A stretch of DNA of 64,000 nucleotides from the NCBI GenBank assembly GCA_014621425.1, contig JAANBB010000035.1, forward strand, positions 62,001 through 126,000. The letters run 5' to 3'. A program made the position numbers and the translations under genes. The notes beneath the pieces were generated by a model. The model ran no database searches, was not told the DNA's origin, and saw only the letters and a list, made by a program, of their open reading frames with translations. Of the stretch, positions 44,250 to 56,385 are shown piece by piece; position 1 is the stretch's first letter, and each line of letters begins with the position of its first letter. Source of the DNA: Cylindrodendrum hubeiense (taxonomy: Eukaryota > Ascomycota > Sordariomycetes > Hypocreales > Nectriaceae).

Positions 44250-47200
44250 TTACTTTTTCAACGCCCTCTTCAAGTTTAAGCTTATATGGAGCCAGCTATT
44301 GCCGAGGTCACCCTGCCTGAGCTGGATGTAGTAATTGGACCAAGGGCCTAAGATAAATCCCAGTTAGATAGTAGGTACGGACAGAATACTGGTACATCAC
44401 TTACCGCTTGTCTGAGGCCCATGGCAGTATTGGACATCTGCTGCTGGTTCAACGCCTTCTTCCTCTCGACTTCAGCTGCTGACTCCTGTTTCCGTCTGAC
44501 CTGCTCGATCCAGTTGGATGTGGCTACACTGACGTCAAACTTGGGGGTGTCTTGGATAATGCCTAGCAGTAAGTAATCGTCGACGTCGCCTCGTCCTTGC
44601 TTGCACACGAGATCAAAGCGGAAGCTGCAATCTTGGAGAGCAAACGTCTGGCTGTCTTGCTTGAGCGTTTTCTTCGCATACGCCGTGTTAACTTGGCCGA
44701 GCTGGACGCTGCTGTCCTGGGTTAGCTGCTGCTCACTCATGATCAAGGCATTTGGCAGCGTTGTTTGTTGATCGGGTTGGCTCGTCAGTGGCTCAAAGCG
44801 AGGCCAAGGAAGCTTCATGTGCAATGTAGTGTCCTCCATCCCGAGAGGAGCGCTGGTTCGACGCCGGCCAAAGACATCATCTGTGAAGTCTCTGTAGCCG
44901 GATGTCTGGTCACTGAAGCGCCATGAAAGACAAATGTCATCTCCTTCCTTGATGTTGACCTTTTCCCCGAGCGATGCACCTTTCTTTAAGACACGCCACA
45001 CTTGAGTTCCATCGTCATCAGACATTCCAGGAAGAAATACGCCTTGTTGGTTGCGAAAGACGATGAGTGAGGAGACAGGGGTAGACGGCAAGGAGGTTCG
45101 CATATCCTCAGACTTTCCATTTGCTTGCTGCAGTAAAGCATCAGTAACTCGGCCATGTCTAGCGCAAGGCATCACGAACTTACCGTATACTTCAAGATGC
45201 TCTCAGTTTCCAGGGGTTCTGATCGTAGAACAACTCGAGATTCGTGACACAGGGCTTCGTCATACGGCGCAATGATACTCCATACCGTGCTGGCAAAGTT
45301 CTCGTTGTACGTGGTGCCAAAATCGGAGTTTCCCACCTTATTGGAAGCATATCCATAGATTTCTGGAGCTCGGTAGCTGTATTGGTGCGGTCAGCGTTGG
45401 AACTTGTTTGAGGCCTCGTGTGATCAAGTCTACCTTCTTGGAGAGAACAGTGGCTCTAGTTCGGAACCGACAGGCTGAGGTGTGCCCCAAAAGGTATTGT
45501 TGATGGCCATGGCTCGTGGGGTAGTATACCACATAGGTCTGTGTCCGAGATAATACTGGGGAGGTGACCAGGTGTCGTTCTGGGCGCTCTCCTTGAGGTA
45601 CGAGAGTGATAGGCCGTTGTTGGGAGCCGTCAGCCTCAAACGGACTTTCTTGTCTAACGAGTCGGAGAACTCTAAGTACTTGCTTAGTACAGGCACAGCT
45701 CCGGCAAAGATGGCCTTGACGTCTTGGAGTCCGTCCATGCTAGAGATTGCGTCCACCATCAAAGTAAGTGAGTCTCTCTGTTGCGTTCATCTTAGTATGT
45801 ATTATCAAGATTGAAAATCCGGTGCCCAAAGATGCTTACCTCAATGACGCGCCAGTTGGTATAGTTTCCAACCGAGGGCACCCATTCTGTAGGACTAACA
45901 CAAGAGTCAATATGCACTCAACGCTGGGGGAATGACGTATTGTAATACTAACGTGGATGCGAGGAGAGTATCACCTCCCAGGGCCTCAAAGAAGTGCTGC
46001 TCAGAGCGATCGCTCTGTGTCTCAGATTTAGATGTTGCGCTTCCGGACTCATTGGTATGCTTGACCGAAGCGTCGACCCACGGCGTTGTGACAGCTACAC
46101 CGACCGATGTCTTGAAAGACTGCTTCTGTTCCTGCTCCGACGTTGTCGTCTTCTCGTCCATGATCTTGAGAGTCTGTAGACGCCCGCCAATGGTGATTCG
46201 ATTGGAAAACAGATATCCAAAGTCACGCTGTAGCGTACGCAATTCCCTGATATTCTTGTTCTTCCGAACCTTCTCAATAGCTGCTTTGAGCTCTGGTGTT
46301 GCTTCCAGAGTTGCGGCATGCAGAAACACGTCCGCTCTCGGACACTACACGCGTGGTCAGGAGAGGCCAATGGGGCTTCTACGAGGGTTACGTACCAGAT
46401 ACTTGCCGATCATCGTCTTCTGATACGTGTTGGAGGATTTGGCGGTTGATACTGAGTTTGAACTTGCAAAGCCAGCGCTAACTGATGCACCAAAGCCGCC
46501 AAATCCACCAGTAACAGACCCCTCGGTCGACTGGGCACTGAAATCGTTTGTTGCCATGCTCGTCTCAAACTCGTGAGAGCTAACCAAGACGTCGATGCGC
46601 GAGCTATCGTTGACACTGAACGAGGGACGCAGCTTGGTCTCCTGGGCAGACTTGATGACGGAGTCGCCGTCTTCGATGGCAGGCGCCTGATCGCTGCCAT
46701 CTTCCTGACTCTCTGTGTTGAGCGAGCTGTCGTCCTCGTTGCGGCTAATCACCAGAATATGGGAGGATTTTGGGGCAGCCCGTGTTGTCTTCAGTTGGAA
46801 TGCTGTCGACAAACGTAAGCATGGGTGTTTCCTTTAATGCTTAATGCTTCTTAAGTCGGATATAGACTCACCAGGTCGAGGAGCACGAGTGATGCGGTTC
46901 TTGGCACGGTCAATGCACCAACCATACATGGCGCCACAGTTTTCAAGTACTTGCTCCCATTCATCAGCAGATAGCTGGCCCGCATGCCTGGATTTGAAAG
47001 TTCAGCAAGTCGTCTCATCCAAGGTCAGGGATCCTCACTTGTCTTGATCACCCAACCCTCCATCAACCTCGATATTGTCGGCTTGCCAATTCCTCTCTGT
47101 CGATTGGTATGGTTTGGCAGTTTTAGGCGGCGATTCGAGGAATAGCCCAACTCCCTAGACAGGTCAGTTTGTTTTCTTCTTTGGAAGTTAAGGGAAGTGA

Positions 47201-47581
47201 GGCCCACGAGATCCTTTGCCTCGCCAATCTTTTCCTTTTCGGCCATAGCCGCTGCCTTCTCAGTCGCAGTTGGCACCTTCTCTTTTTCCACTGCTGTTTT
47301 GTCTTCCTTTGATCCATCACTCACGCCATCGCCTGATCTCCCAGTGACCGCGGTATCTGTCTTGGTGTCTGCCTTGGCCTCAGAAGTGCCAGAGGTCCCG
47401 GAAGTCCCAGAAGTCCCAGTGACGCCTCCTTTCACTTCAGTTGTTTTCTTCGGCCCTTCGTTGTCTTGAGACAACGCGACACCAGACAGGGTCAGTCGTT
47501 GCTTTCCCGATAGTGTTCTAGTTGAAGAAGCACGGAGAACTCACTCGGAGTAGTTTGCGATTTCACTGGTTTGGTACTCAT
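44250..47581 (-). CDS. MACPF-domain (perforin-like) protein
   Basis: Eleven exons: 47581-47545, 47464-47208, 47154-47039, 46987-46872, 46802-46396, 46344-45953, 45894-45840, 45777-45434, 45376-45184, 45127-44405 and a short last exon. About 900 aa. The N-terminus has a (Gly-Thr-Ser)n run and a long Lys/Glu/Ala-rich segment. The MACPF region lies near residues 290-450. It holds the DFGYLFSNRITIGGRL strand, the variant of the Y/W-G-T/S-H-F signature, followed by an amphipathic span, GGDTLL, and the WVPSVGNYTNWRVIE ending that closes fungal MACPF domains. A C-terminal region of about 430 residues follows. MACPF proteins oligomerise into membrane pores; fungal ones often act with a partner. No signal peptide is seen, as in many fungal MACPF proteins. 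The last exon is ambiguous: it ends at 44282 in the spliced frame or at 44250 in another frame. Confidence 0.8.
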
Positions 47582-48489
47582 CTTAAAGATTCAAGGAGGA
47601 GTAAAAGTTGTAAAAATGGTGTAAAAGAAGGTGCAAAGATAATTTGGAATTGTATTGTTTTGGAATTGTATTGTTTTTTAGTGAAAGAAGATGATAGTGT
47701 GGCAGAAGCCAGCTTCATATACTCAGAGATCACAGCTCAGACCCGGTAGCGTACTTCCATCTTCACAAGAACCCAGTGCTGTGAGAATTGACACTTCGTG
47801 ATGACTTCTAAGCTACCAAGTATGCAATGAATATCTCGGCCAGCGCCTATTTCTTGACAAACACAGCTCATCTCCTGATTTATGGGTGGCAGCCAGCCAC
47901 TTTCAACGCCGAAACCGATAGCTGGCATGTGGTGGCGGAGCCTAGCTGGTTTCCTGCAGCTGAACGAGTGGTGGCGGAGAAAAGGAAAAGAGACAGGGGC
48001 TTGTTTTTCGTCATACGACCAGGCCGTCCAGCTGGCCACTTTCAAAGTCTAAGCAATATCGTGAGCTGGAATGGAGAACGCTGCAGTTTTGACACGAATA
48101 GAATTCAGGTGCATCAGAAGTATCAATAGTTTGAGTTCTAGAAACTCTTCCAGTCTGATTGTGGTCTGACAATGACAACTCGCCTCGAAAACCGTTTGGA
48201 ATGCAATCCCCATTTCAGCTGCAGGGTGAGACGCCACGTTTTATCCCAGCTCGCCACTGATAGTTCTTGAGCTATACACACCATCATACAGGTTTTCTTT
48301 TGTTGCGGTTAGCGGGGTTGCATATCCATCCCTTCATGATGTATAAATCCATTCCTTTGGTTGCAACGTATAAGCCCATCTCCGCCTCCTCAGAGTGACC
48401 AGAACCTCGCTCATCACTCACTCCTCATCACTTTGTTATGCTCAGGAAAATCATTCTTTCAAAATTTACATTACTTGCCACGATTCACC
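47582..48489. promoter_or_regulatory. Bidirectional promoter between two pore-forming-type genes
   Basis: 908 bp between the ATGs of the divergent genes. It has a TATAAA at 48343-48348, 142 bp before the plus-strand start. Two direct-repeat pairs occur: TGGTGGCGGAG at 47930-47940 and 47969-47979, and CCACTTTCAA at 47897-47906 and 48036-48045. They may be shared regulator sites. No longer open frame with a protein signature. Confidence 0.45.
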
Positions 48490-50773
48490 ATGAGTATGAT
48501 ACTAGCCCCCTACAATGATGCCATGCGCATTGGGCAAGGGTACGTTAGATGTTCAGTTCACTCTCGTTGTCCTCATAGGCTAACGTTCCATCTGCAGCTT
48601 TAATTCTTACAGTGGGTGCCCTCTTCTAATACTGATGGGTTCATGTTCTGAATATTCTTTACAGCTCATGAGCTATGTATCGACGGAGCCGTTATGGTCA
48701 AGTCTGCCGAGTGGGGTGAACAGAACCAGACGAAGACCATCGAGAGTCCTGCCCAGGTGTGTCCTCCGACAAGCTGGAGATGCCATCATCATCTAACCTT
48801 TTCAGGTTGTCTCGTACTCATCCAGAGTCGTCGAGAAACTCAGCGACGTGGTGGAGGGCATGAATGTCTCGTATTGCTCGTCCATCAAAAAAGGCACCGT
48901 TGCCGTTAGCGGCTCAAGCTCGACTATTGATGAAACTACCTTCAAAGCCGCTGACCTCAACATTGTCGTGACCGTCAAAGTAACCAATCAGACAACGGTC
49001 ATCAAAGAAAACGCGGAGTTTCAAAACATTGACGGCATCGAGCCCGGGTCCACGCTCTTCAACGAGTCGTACGGAGACTCTTACATCTCGGGGTTTATCC
49101 AAGGCGGAGAGTTCACAGGCATCATCTCCATCAAGGTTCTGGATAGGACTCAAGTTGAGTCCACAGTCAAAGCCATCAAGTCGGGCATTGATTCCAAGGA
49201 GAAGACGGCAGCCACGGAACTGACTCTCAACACCTACGGCTCTGACTCTTCCTCCAACCTCGCCGCCGTATTGAAAAACACTGAGAGCCATGTCAGTGTT
49301 GCATGGATGGGAGGTGGTCAAGTCAAAGATGGTCGGTCTGCTCCTTTTACGCTTCGATTAGACTAAATATAACTAACCGAGAAAACAGAGACTACACTTT
49401 GGGATGTCGACTCCGTCTTTGCAGCCGCAGCCGCGTTCCCAAAGAGGGTTTCCGAGTGCCCGCAGCGTACTTGGGCCATCCTTACCAAGTACAGGTCAAA
49501 CAAGTCCTTTGTTAAATGGTCACACAACAAACTCTTCAAGGCCCTTGAATACGACCAGGTGAGCAGCTACACTGCGGAGCTGTTCGACAGCTACATGGAC
49601 TACAAGATGATTTTGAAGAATCTCCAAAGAATCGTTGACGATCAAGATGGCTTTGAGCCTCGGCTGGGGGTCAAAGACGCCCTCGACACGTCCATGGAGA
49701 CTCTTCTAAGCGTTCGCTCCGCCTTGCGAGAAGAGCAGACAAAGATCATTGAAGCCATCAACATCCTCAGCCTTGATCCAGGGGTTCTCAAACGTCAAGG
49801 CAACTGGTCAGCAAGTCGACGCTCGGATAAAGTCGCTTCCATCATCAAGCGGGCGTTGGGCAAGTGGGCAGATGAAGACGCAGTTCCAGTTCCCATGGCT
49901 AACGTGACCCCGGCTACAACACCATCTGACACTGACGAGTTCCCCACAAACCAGACGGCACCCAAATCTGCCGCTCCAGAGCTGAACTTCAACTTCGCCA
50001 CTTTGATGCCGGCCGAAGTGTGGAAAGACGTCATGCCGGTGCCCAAATCCAACTACAATTCAGTCTCTGCGGCACCGTCTCTTGGAATACAGGCTCAGCT
50101 CGCCCTGAGTGGCTTCATTCAGGCACCGACATCTGACGATGCCGACTGGGCTACCAGCAAGATCGAAGTCACGCAGAGCTATCAGGCCATGAAACAAGAG
50201 CTCGAGAAACAAAGAGCCGAGGTCAACAAGCTGCGGGCCGAGTGCGACGCCAAAATCTCGGAGGCAATGGCCAAGACGCAACTAGCAGAGGCGAGCCGTG
50301 ATGATCTGAACAATGTATTGACAAGCAAGCTACAGGCCAAGGATGATGCCGTCCGCGAGAGTCAAAACGCCAAGGTCGCCCTTGAGCAGCAACTCACCGA
50401 CGTCAAGGGACAGCTTCAAACTCGAACAGTGGAAAAGAACGAGAGTATCAAGGAAAGAGACACCATGAAGCAGAACTGGCTCTCCACTTCCAGTCAGCTT
50501 GATGCTGCAAAGGGCCAACTCATCCCCGGAGAACGCGAGAAGTTGCACATCTTTGACGTTTGCTATGGACAGACGTGGGGCCTTGACGGTGTCAAGGCGA
50601 AGTGTTACACCGCCTACGACCAAGGACAGTCAATTCTGATCAACAACGATTTCTTTGGTCCTGATAAACAGCCAAACGTAAGGAAGACGGCAACCTTTGT
50701 CTATCGGCGAAACAGATCTGGACCGATTAGAGTCAAAAGCGCTTGGGAGGGTGAAAGGCTTGCCTTTGACTGA
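48490..50773 (+). CDS. Perforin-like (divergent MACPF-type) protein with coiled coil and C-terminal beta domain
   Basis: Five exons (48490-48539, 48598-48611, 48665-48756, 48806-49331, 49389-50773), including a 14-nt micro-exon, encode 688 aa. Residues 60-230 form a beta-rich domain with YGDSYISGFIQGGEF near 141-155. This is the position and form of the MACPF Y-G-T-H-F signature with D-S in place of T-H. Amphipathic helical stretches flank it. Residues about 420-540 form a heptad-rich coiled coil (KQELEKQRAEVNKLRAECD). The last 90 residues (from EKLHIFDVCYGQTWG) look like a small beta domain of the kind fused to fungal toxin-like proteins. There is no signal peptide. It starts head to head with the MACPF gene. 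The MACPF relation is inferred from motif and layout and needs structure prediction. Confidence 0.6.
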
Positions 50774-51729
50774 AGTGATTCTACTATAAAATGAATGGAT
50801 ACTTTGATTGAGTCTTGAAGGTGGAGAACATTTGCGCTGGAAGTCATCATTTAGGTATTAAGTTTATAAAAAAATGGCCGGCGGTTAGAAGTACTTGTTT
50901 ATTGAAACCCAGACACATGAGATCAGTTCTGTCTACAAAACGTGAAATGCCGAAGCGCACGGTATGCCTCAGCATCTCAGTCTTTGACTAACCTCCAGTC
51001 AGTCTGCTGTCGTGAGATCTGTTAGTTAATAGCAGACAGAAACAGTACAACCCCCTTCTATACAGAAGCGGGGCCAGTGGGGAAGGGTGTGCAGAAAGCT
51101 GATGAAGGCTACGCGGGCTGAGTCGGGCTGAAGAAAAAATTAGAGATGCGACTCCTGTACTCATTATTAATAAGCTTTCTAGTAATATTTATTTTATTTA
51201 GATTGCAGATTATTATCATGCCCTTACAGTGTCCAGTACATGCGAATAGCGCCACCCGTCTTTAACGCTGAGTATTGTCCAAACTTGTGCTACAATGGCG
51301 AATCCTCACGCGTCTTTACGAACTGATTTGCTGGTGGTTCAATTATAATACATATTTCTATATTATTAGAGTCCATAATCGCATCATCTCTTTAATGTTT
51401 AGCACCCTATTGTCAACTGCATCGTCAATGCCAAGACCCATGACACCATCGCTCCAAATCAGGCCAAGGTTTATCTCGACGTTACATTGCCGGAGTGGCC
51501 GGACGCATACGGGCCGTATGGCCGCTGTGAGGCGGGGTTTCTGGGGTACGGCCAGCGCCATTGAATGCGGAGTTAGCGTCAAGCCTCGGGAACCGGGGCC
51601 ACTCATACTTTATCCCCAGAACATGTGAGACAGTGCGAGGGGTATTTTCGTCTTCTCAACCCAATTGCGCACCATTGCGTCCCATTGCGCATCATCAACA
51701 GCTTCAATCACTCTGCTTCGCCATCCATC
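50774..51729. other. Intergenic
   Basis: 3' flank of the perforin-like gene and promoter of the FAD dehydrogenase. The frames at 51275-51628 lack a signature. An in-frame upstream ATG at 51625 precedes the chosen start of the next gene but adds non-conserved residues. Confidence 0.45.
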
Positions 51730-53496
51730 ATGTCTTCTGACGCGACCGACCAGAAGCCCGTCATCATTGTCGGCGGCGGCTTGGCTGGTTTGGTAGCCGC
51801 CTTCGAGCTCGGCGTCCAGCGCGGCATCCCCACCATCATCGTTGACCAGGAGAATGAAGACAATCTCGGCGGCCAAGCCTTTTGGTCGCTGGGTGGCCTG
51901 TTCATCGTCAACAGCGCCCAGCAGCGACGCACCGGCATCAAAGACTCGCGCGAATTGGCCATGCGCGATTGGCTCGGAAGCGCCCAGTTCGATCGCGCCG
52001 ACGGTGAGGACCACTGGCCGATCAAGTGGGCCAAAGCATTCGTGGATTTCGCCGCCTCCAAAGATGGCGAGGAGGGCATGGAGGGCTACGTCAAGGCGAG
52101 GGGACTGGGCTTTCTGTTCAATGTCGGCTGGGCCGAGAGAGGAGATGGTAGAGCTGACGGCCATGGCAATTCGGTGCCGAGGTTTCACGTCTCATGGGGC
52201 GCGGGGCCAGAGGTGGTCAGGATCTTCCGGGATCCCGTTCAGAAGGCTGCTGCCGAGAAGGGGACAATCACATTCAAATTTCGCCACGCCGTTGACGAGA
52301 TCATTGTCGACGAAAAGGGACAGGCAGTCGGCGTACGAGGAAGGGTGTTGGAGGACGATAAGCAGGCCAGGGGAGTCAAGACATCGCGGGTCGAGGCGGA
52401 CAAATTCGAGCTCTACGGATCGGCAGTTTTGGTCGCATCCGGCGGAATTGGAGGCAACGTCGAGGCCGTGAAGGCTGCTTGGCCCGTCGACCGGCTGGGA
52501 CCCAAGGTCCCCAAGAACTTCGTCATCGGTGTACCCGCGCATGTGGACGGGCGGATGATCGGAATCACCGAGTCTGTCGGTGGAAATATAGTCAACCGCG
52601 ACCGGATGTGGCACTACACTGAGGGCCTCCGAAACTGGGACTCAATCTGGCCCGATCACGGCATTCGCATTCTTCCCGCGCCTTCATCCCTCTGGTTGGA
52701 TGCCACCGGCAAGCGACTGCCACCTTACCTATTCCCAGGCACCGACACGCTCGCAACACTGAAACGGATTTGCAGCACTGGATACGACTACTCATGGTTC
52801 ATCCTCGACCAAACCATCATCGCCCGCGAATTCGCTCTCTCTGGCTCGGAGCAGAACCCCGATCTGTCGAACAAAAGCATCATCCAATTCCTCCTCCAGC
52901 GCGTCTTTGGCAGCAAGGGAACGATACCCGTGCAAAACTTCCAAAAGCATGGCGAGGACTTTGTCATTCGCGACACGCTCGAAGAACTCGTGAAAGGGAT
53001 GAATGAGCTAGCCAAGGGATCCGACGGCCCTGTGCTAGATTTTGACGAGATCAAGGAGACCGTTGAAACCCGAGATGGCCAGATGGATAACCCCTACTCC
53101 AAGGACGCTCAAGCGATGCTCATCAATAACGCCAGATTGTACTGGCCGGATAAGAGGAGCCGTGTCGCACCACCACACAAGCTATTAGATCCCGCTCATG
53201 GCCCGTTAATCGCAGTGCGACTGAACCTGCTGACGCGCAAGACACTGGGCGGCATCGAGACAAACTTGAGTAGTAATGTCATGAGGGCAGATGGGTCACG
53301 ATTCCCGGGACTATATGCGGCAGGCGAGGTTGCCGGGTTCGGTGGAGGCGGTGTTCACGGATATAACTCCCTTGAGGGGACTTTCTTAGGAGGGTGTATC
53401 TTTTCAGGGAGAGTTGCTGGAAGAGCCATTGCAGAGGAGGTGCTAGGTCATGCGCCACAGGAAACCGTACCACCAGCAACACGATCGCTCCTTTAA
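51730..53496 (+). CDS. FAD-dependent dehydrogenase of the KstD/fumarate-reductase type
   Basis: Single exon, 588 aa. The FAD-binding loop VIIVGGGLAGLVAAFELG sits near residue 14, and the E-x5-GG motif (ENEDNLGGQAFWSLGGL) near residue 40, both typical of FAD_binding_2 enzymes. LVASGGIGGN is the second dinucleotide motif, and YAAGEVAGFGGGGVHGYNSLEG near the end is the flavin-isoalloxazine signature. This set fits 3-ketosteroid-1-dehydrogenase-like and fumarate-reductase-like flavoproteins. Fungal members of this group are mostly uncharacterised; delta-1 dehydrogenation or reduction of an enone is the usual chemistry. The start at MSSDATDQ places the Rossmann strand at the expected distance from the N-terminus. 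No targeting signal is seen. Confidence 0.9.
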   Translation: MSSDATDQKPVIIVGGGLAGLVAAFELGVQRGIPTIIVDQENEDNLGGQAFWSLGGLFIVNSAQQRRTGIKDSRELAMRDWLGSAQFDRADGEDHWPIKWAKAFVDFAASKDGEEGMEGYVKARGLGFLFNVGWAERGDGRADGHGNSVPRFHVSWGAGPEVVRIFRDPVQKAAAEKGTITFKFRHAVDEIIVDEKGQAVGVRGRVLEDDKQARGVKTSRVEADKFELYGSAVLVASGGIGGNVEAVKAAWPVDRLGPKVPKNFVIGVPAHVDGRMIGITESVGGNIVNRDRMWHYTEGLRNWDSIWPDHGIRILPAPSSLWLDATGKRLPPYLFPGTDTLATLKRICSTGYDYSWFILDQTIIAREFALSGSEQNPDLSNKSIIQFLLQRVFGSKGTIPVQNFQKHGEDFVIRDTLEELVKGMNELAKGSDGPVLDFDEIKETVETRDGQMDNPYSKDAQAMLINNARLYWPDKRSRVAPPHKLLDPAHGPLIAVRLNLLTRKTLGGIETNLSSNVMRADGSRFPGLYAAGEVAGFGGGGVHGYNSLEGTFLGGCIFSGRVAGRAIAEEVLGHAPQETVPPATRSLL

Positions 53497-54111
53497 AAAG
53501 GGCTGACGTCAAGGTATGTTGACCAAAGTCAAGAGAGCATATGTTTGAGTCTGACCAGGTCGGTCAATGCGCGTAGTTGAGTATATAATGCCATCATTGC
53601 TAAGTCTAGTTATAAATGTTTCTTTATCACTTGAGTCTATTGTTTACACCCTTCTCCAGTCGCCGACTATGAATATTTGACGGCATTCATTCCATATACG
53701 TCTTCTGTAGGAGAGATCGATTGGCCATGTATATGAAATGCATTCCTTATAGCCCATACCACATTAAATACCCAAGCTCCGTTGAGCCTCGTTGGCGAGA
53801 GTAGAACGAAGACCTCTATATCAAGACAAACCAGTCGGCAGCCACCAGTAGCTACCAGAATCTGTCGGAGTCGTGGGGTCACACAACAGCCCAATAACCT
53901 GTTTTGCGATACACAATTGGTCTGCTCAATTCTGCAGATCAGCTATGTCGCAGTTTTCTAATTTTAGGGTTTCAGCTTTCGAAAGGGCACATTTGCACTT
54001 TCATTTATGCATAAATCTCTTCCCCGCTTCTGAGATCTCGCCGTTCTTTTCGTCCCTGATTCCCACCTCTCCAGACTGACCTATCTACACCTGGCTGTAT
54101 CCACTGCAAAC
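53497..54111. other. Intergenic
   Basis: 3' flank of the dehydrogenase and promoter of the DUF3176 gene, with pyrimidine-rich stretches before the ATG. No gene is seen. Confidence 0.5.
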
Positions 54112-56385
54112 ATGGCGAGCTATACACCTCTCGCCCACTTGCCACCCTACCCTGAGCCATCCCACGGTTCTCAAGACAGATCGGAGCCCGAAAATCACTC
54201 GACCCCGCCAGAGAGCCTGATCGAACCCTCGCCACCTACTCCTCTATCGCCAGAGCCAGAGCCAGAGCCAGCCGAGTCAACTGAAACCATCAACCAACCT
54301 GAGTCCACCCACAATTTAATCGGCTCTTGGTGGCTTGAGTTATCTTCGCTTACTATCTGCCTCACCTCTTTCGCAGCGATCGTATATCTCCTCATTGCCT
54401 TCGATGGTCAGCCGATATCGGAATGGACCAAGTTTCCACTCTCCTTGAATGCACTTATCTCTATCCTCTCTGGAATCTCTAAGGCTTCCCTTGCATTAGT
54501 TATCAGTATGTGTCTGTCTCAGGCTAAGTGGAACTGGACTACGAGATACTCGGAACCCCTCATCACCTTTGAGCGGTTTGATGCAGCCAGTCGGGGAGCC
54601 TGGGGAAGTCTTCGCCTCATAGGAACCTTTTTACAACACCCGTAAGTCTCGTCCTTTAAGATCTGTTGCCTTTTCTAGACATTATACCTGGTGGAATATC
54701 CAGCTAACAGTACTCGTAGTCACTGGGCTTCTTTGGGAGCTTTAACAACTATCATCCTCCTCGCGTTTGAGCCTCTGATCCAGATTATTCTCACCTTTGA
54801 AGATCAACCGGTAACCGTGAATGGCACTGAGCACGCCCAAGTTCCGAGCATAGATGGTACACAAGCCACAGAAGCAACAGCATTCATTGGCCGGTCTTCC
54901 CTCTTGGACGCTGGGATCTGGACTATCCTTGAAGGCTCTTGCGCAATGGGGTTTATCCCGTTCCCCGGACCGGATGGCAAAGAATCTAAGTACCCCTTCG
55001 GGTGTGGTTCGAGCAACGTCCGGCCAGATATGGGTATAGCAGCTGCTATTTGGAATGGGTTCTCGCCACTTATTACGAAGCAGAACCTGTGGCCTACTTT
55101 TACTTGTACGACAGGGAACTGCTCGTGGGACAATTTCGCCTCCATTGCAATTTGCTCTAGTTGCCATGATCTATCTGAGCATGTCAAAAAGACTTCCCGA
55201 GTCATCACGGTATCCGGCATTTCCCTACCAGGGGGCTACTTTGATGATCCCCCAGATGTCAGCAACAACAGCCCGGACGCAAATTTAGAGATGTCTGATC
55301 AGACATTATCCATTACGAAGTATACGATCCCTGAGGTTAGTCTCCAACTATCTAATTACAATGGAAAGTCACGGTGTGCTTCAGAAACAGACCTGTGCCC
55401 CGACACATATTTATCGGCAAAGTTCACAACAAATCCCGGCCACACAATCTCCTTCCGCGAGCTCAACACGTTGATTCTAGCAACGCAGTTCCTCCAAGCA
55501 AATGAGAGCTGGCATGATAACGAAACTACCTGGGAGGACACCGCTGTCACAGCCCAAGAATGCAGCCTGTTTTTCTGCATCAATGAGTATGAGACCATTA
55601 TCGAGAAAAGTATCCTGCGCGAGCGAGTCAGCTCTTCTTGGAACATCAGGACTCCTGCATCTTACGATTCCACCATCAAGGAAGTTGGAGAGTTCATGGC
55701 ATATGCGAACTATACACTGGACATGAACGGCGCATGGCCAGAACTTACTGATCTCCAGATATCTATACCTAATCAAGACTACTCGTCACGTGCAGGTAAC
55801 CTTTCCCAGCAATCATTCAACATCACGCAGGCATCCATCATGTCGTTGCTTAAGACCCTCAAAGATGGGTTTGGCCTAGCAGATTGCACGTCCAACTGTA
55901 CTACTAACACAACTATATACCCTGCACTGGGAAGCTCACAACCGTCTAGTCTCATGAGCGGACTGGGCGAGACCAACAATGTATCCTTGACGTTTGAAAC
56001 CGTGGCCTTAAGCCTGACAAAGTGGATGCGAGATCGAGAGTTCTCCACAACATCGGTAGTTCATGGCGACGCTACGATGTTTGTTGTTATTACTCGCGTC
56101 AAGTGGATATTTCTGGTATTTCCAGCTGTGACTTTGATTTTGGGCATCGTGTTCGCTGCACTGTCGATCAGGGAAACGCATCGGCTGAAGAGAGGGGCTT
56201 GGAAAGATAGTGCGCTTGTGACGCTTGCCTGTGCGCCGACTGGAGAATTTAGGGATAGGCTGCAAGCAGCGGTTGCTACAGGGAAGATCTTCGAGGTTGG
56301 GAGAATGGCAGAGGTCATGATGGAATACCGGGATGGTCTTGGGAATTTGGTGTTGAAGAAGGAAGAAGACCAGCCGAGAGTGTGA
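54112..56385 (+). CDS. DUF3176-family membrane protein
   Basis: Two exons (54112-54641 and 54720-56385) with a 78-nt intron encode 731 aa. The N-terminal 65 residues are Pro/Ser/Glu-rich with a PEPEPEP run. Helix 1 (LSSLTICLTSFAAIVYLLIAF) and helix 2 near residue 120 are followed by SQAKWNWT, the signature step of DUF3176. Helix 3 follows (SLGALTTIILLAFEPLIQIIL). A large presumably extracellular loop has many N-x-S/T sequons and paired cysteines (CTTGNCSWDNF). A last helix near residue 660 (IFLVFPAVTLILGIVFAALSI) precedes a cytosolic tail. This topology is standard for the family. Function is unknown. The family call is firm. Confidence 0.9.

Noticed and set aside
51625..51729. Upstream start of the FAD dehydrogenase
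   Set aside because: The 35 extra residues do not resemble a targeting peptide and would displace the FAD loop from its usual near-N-terminal position.
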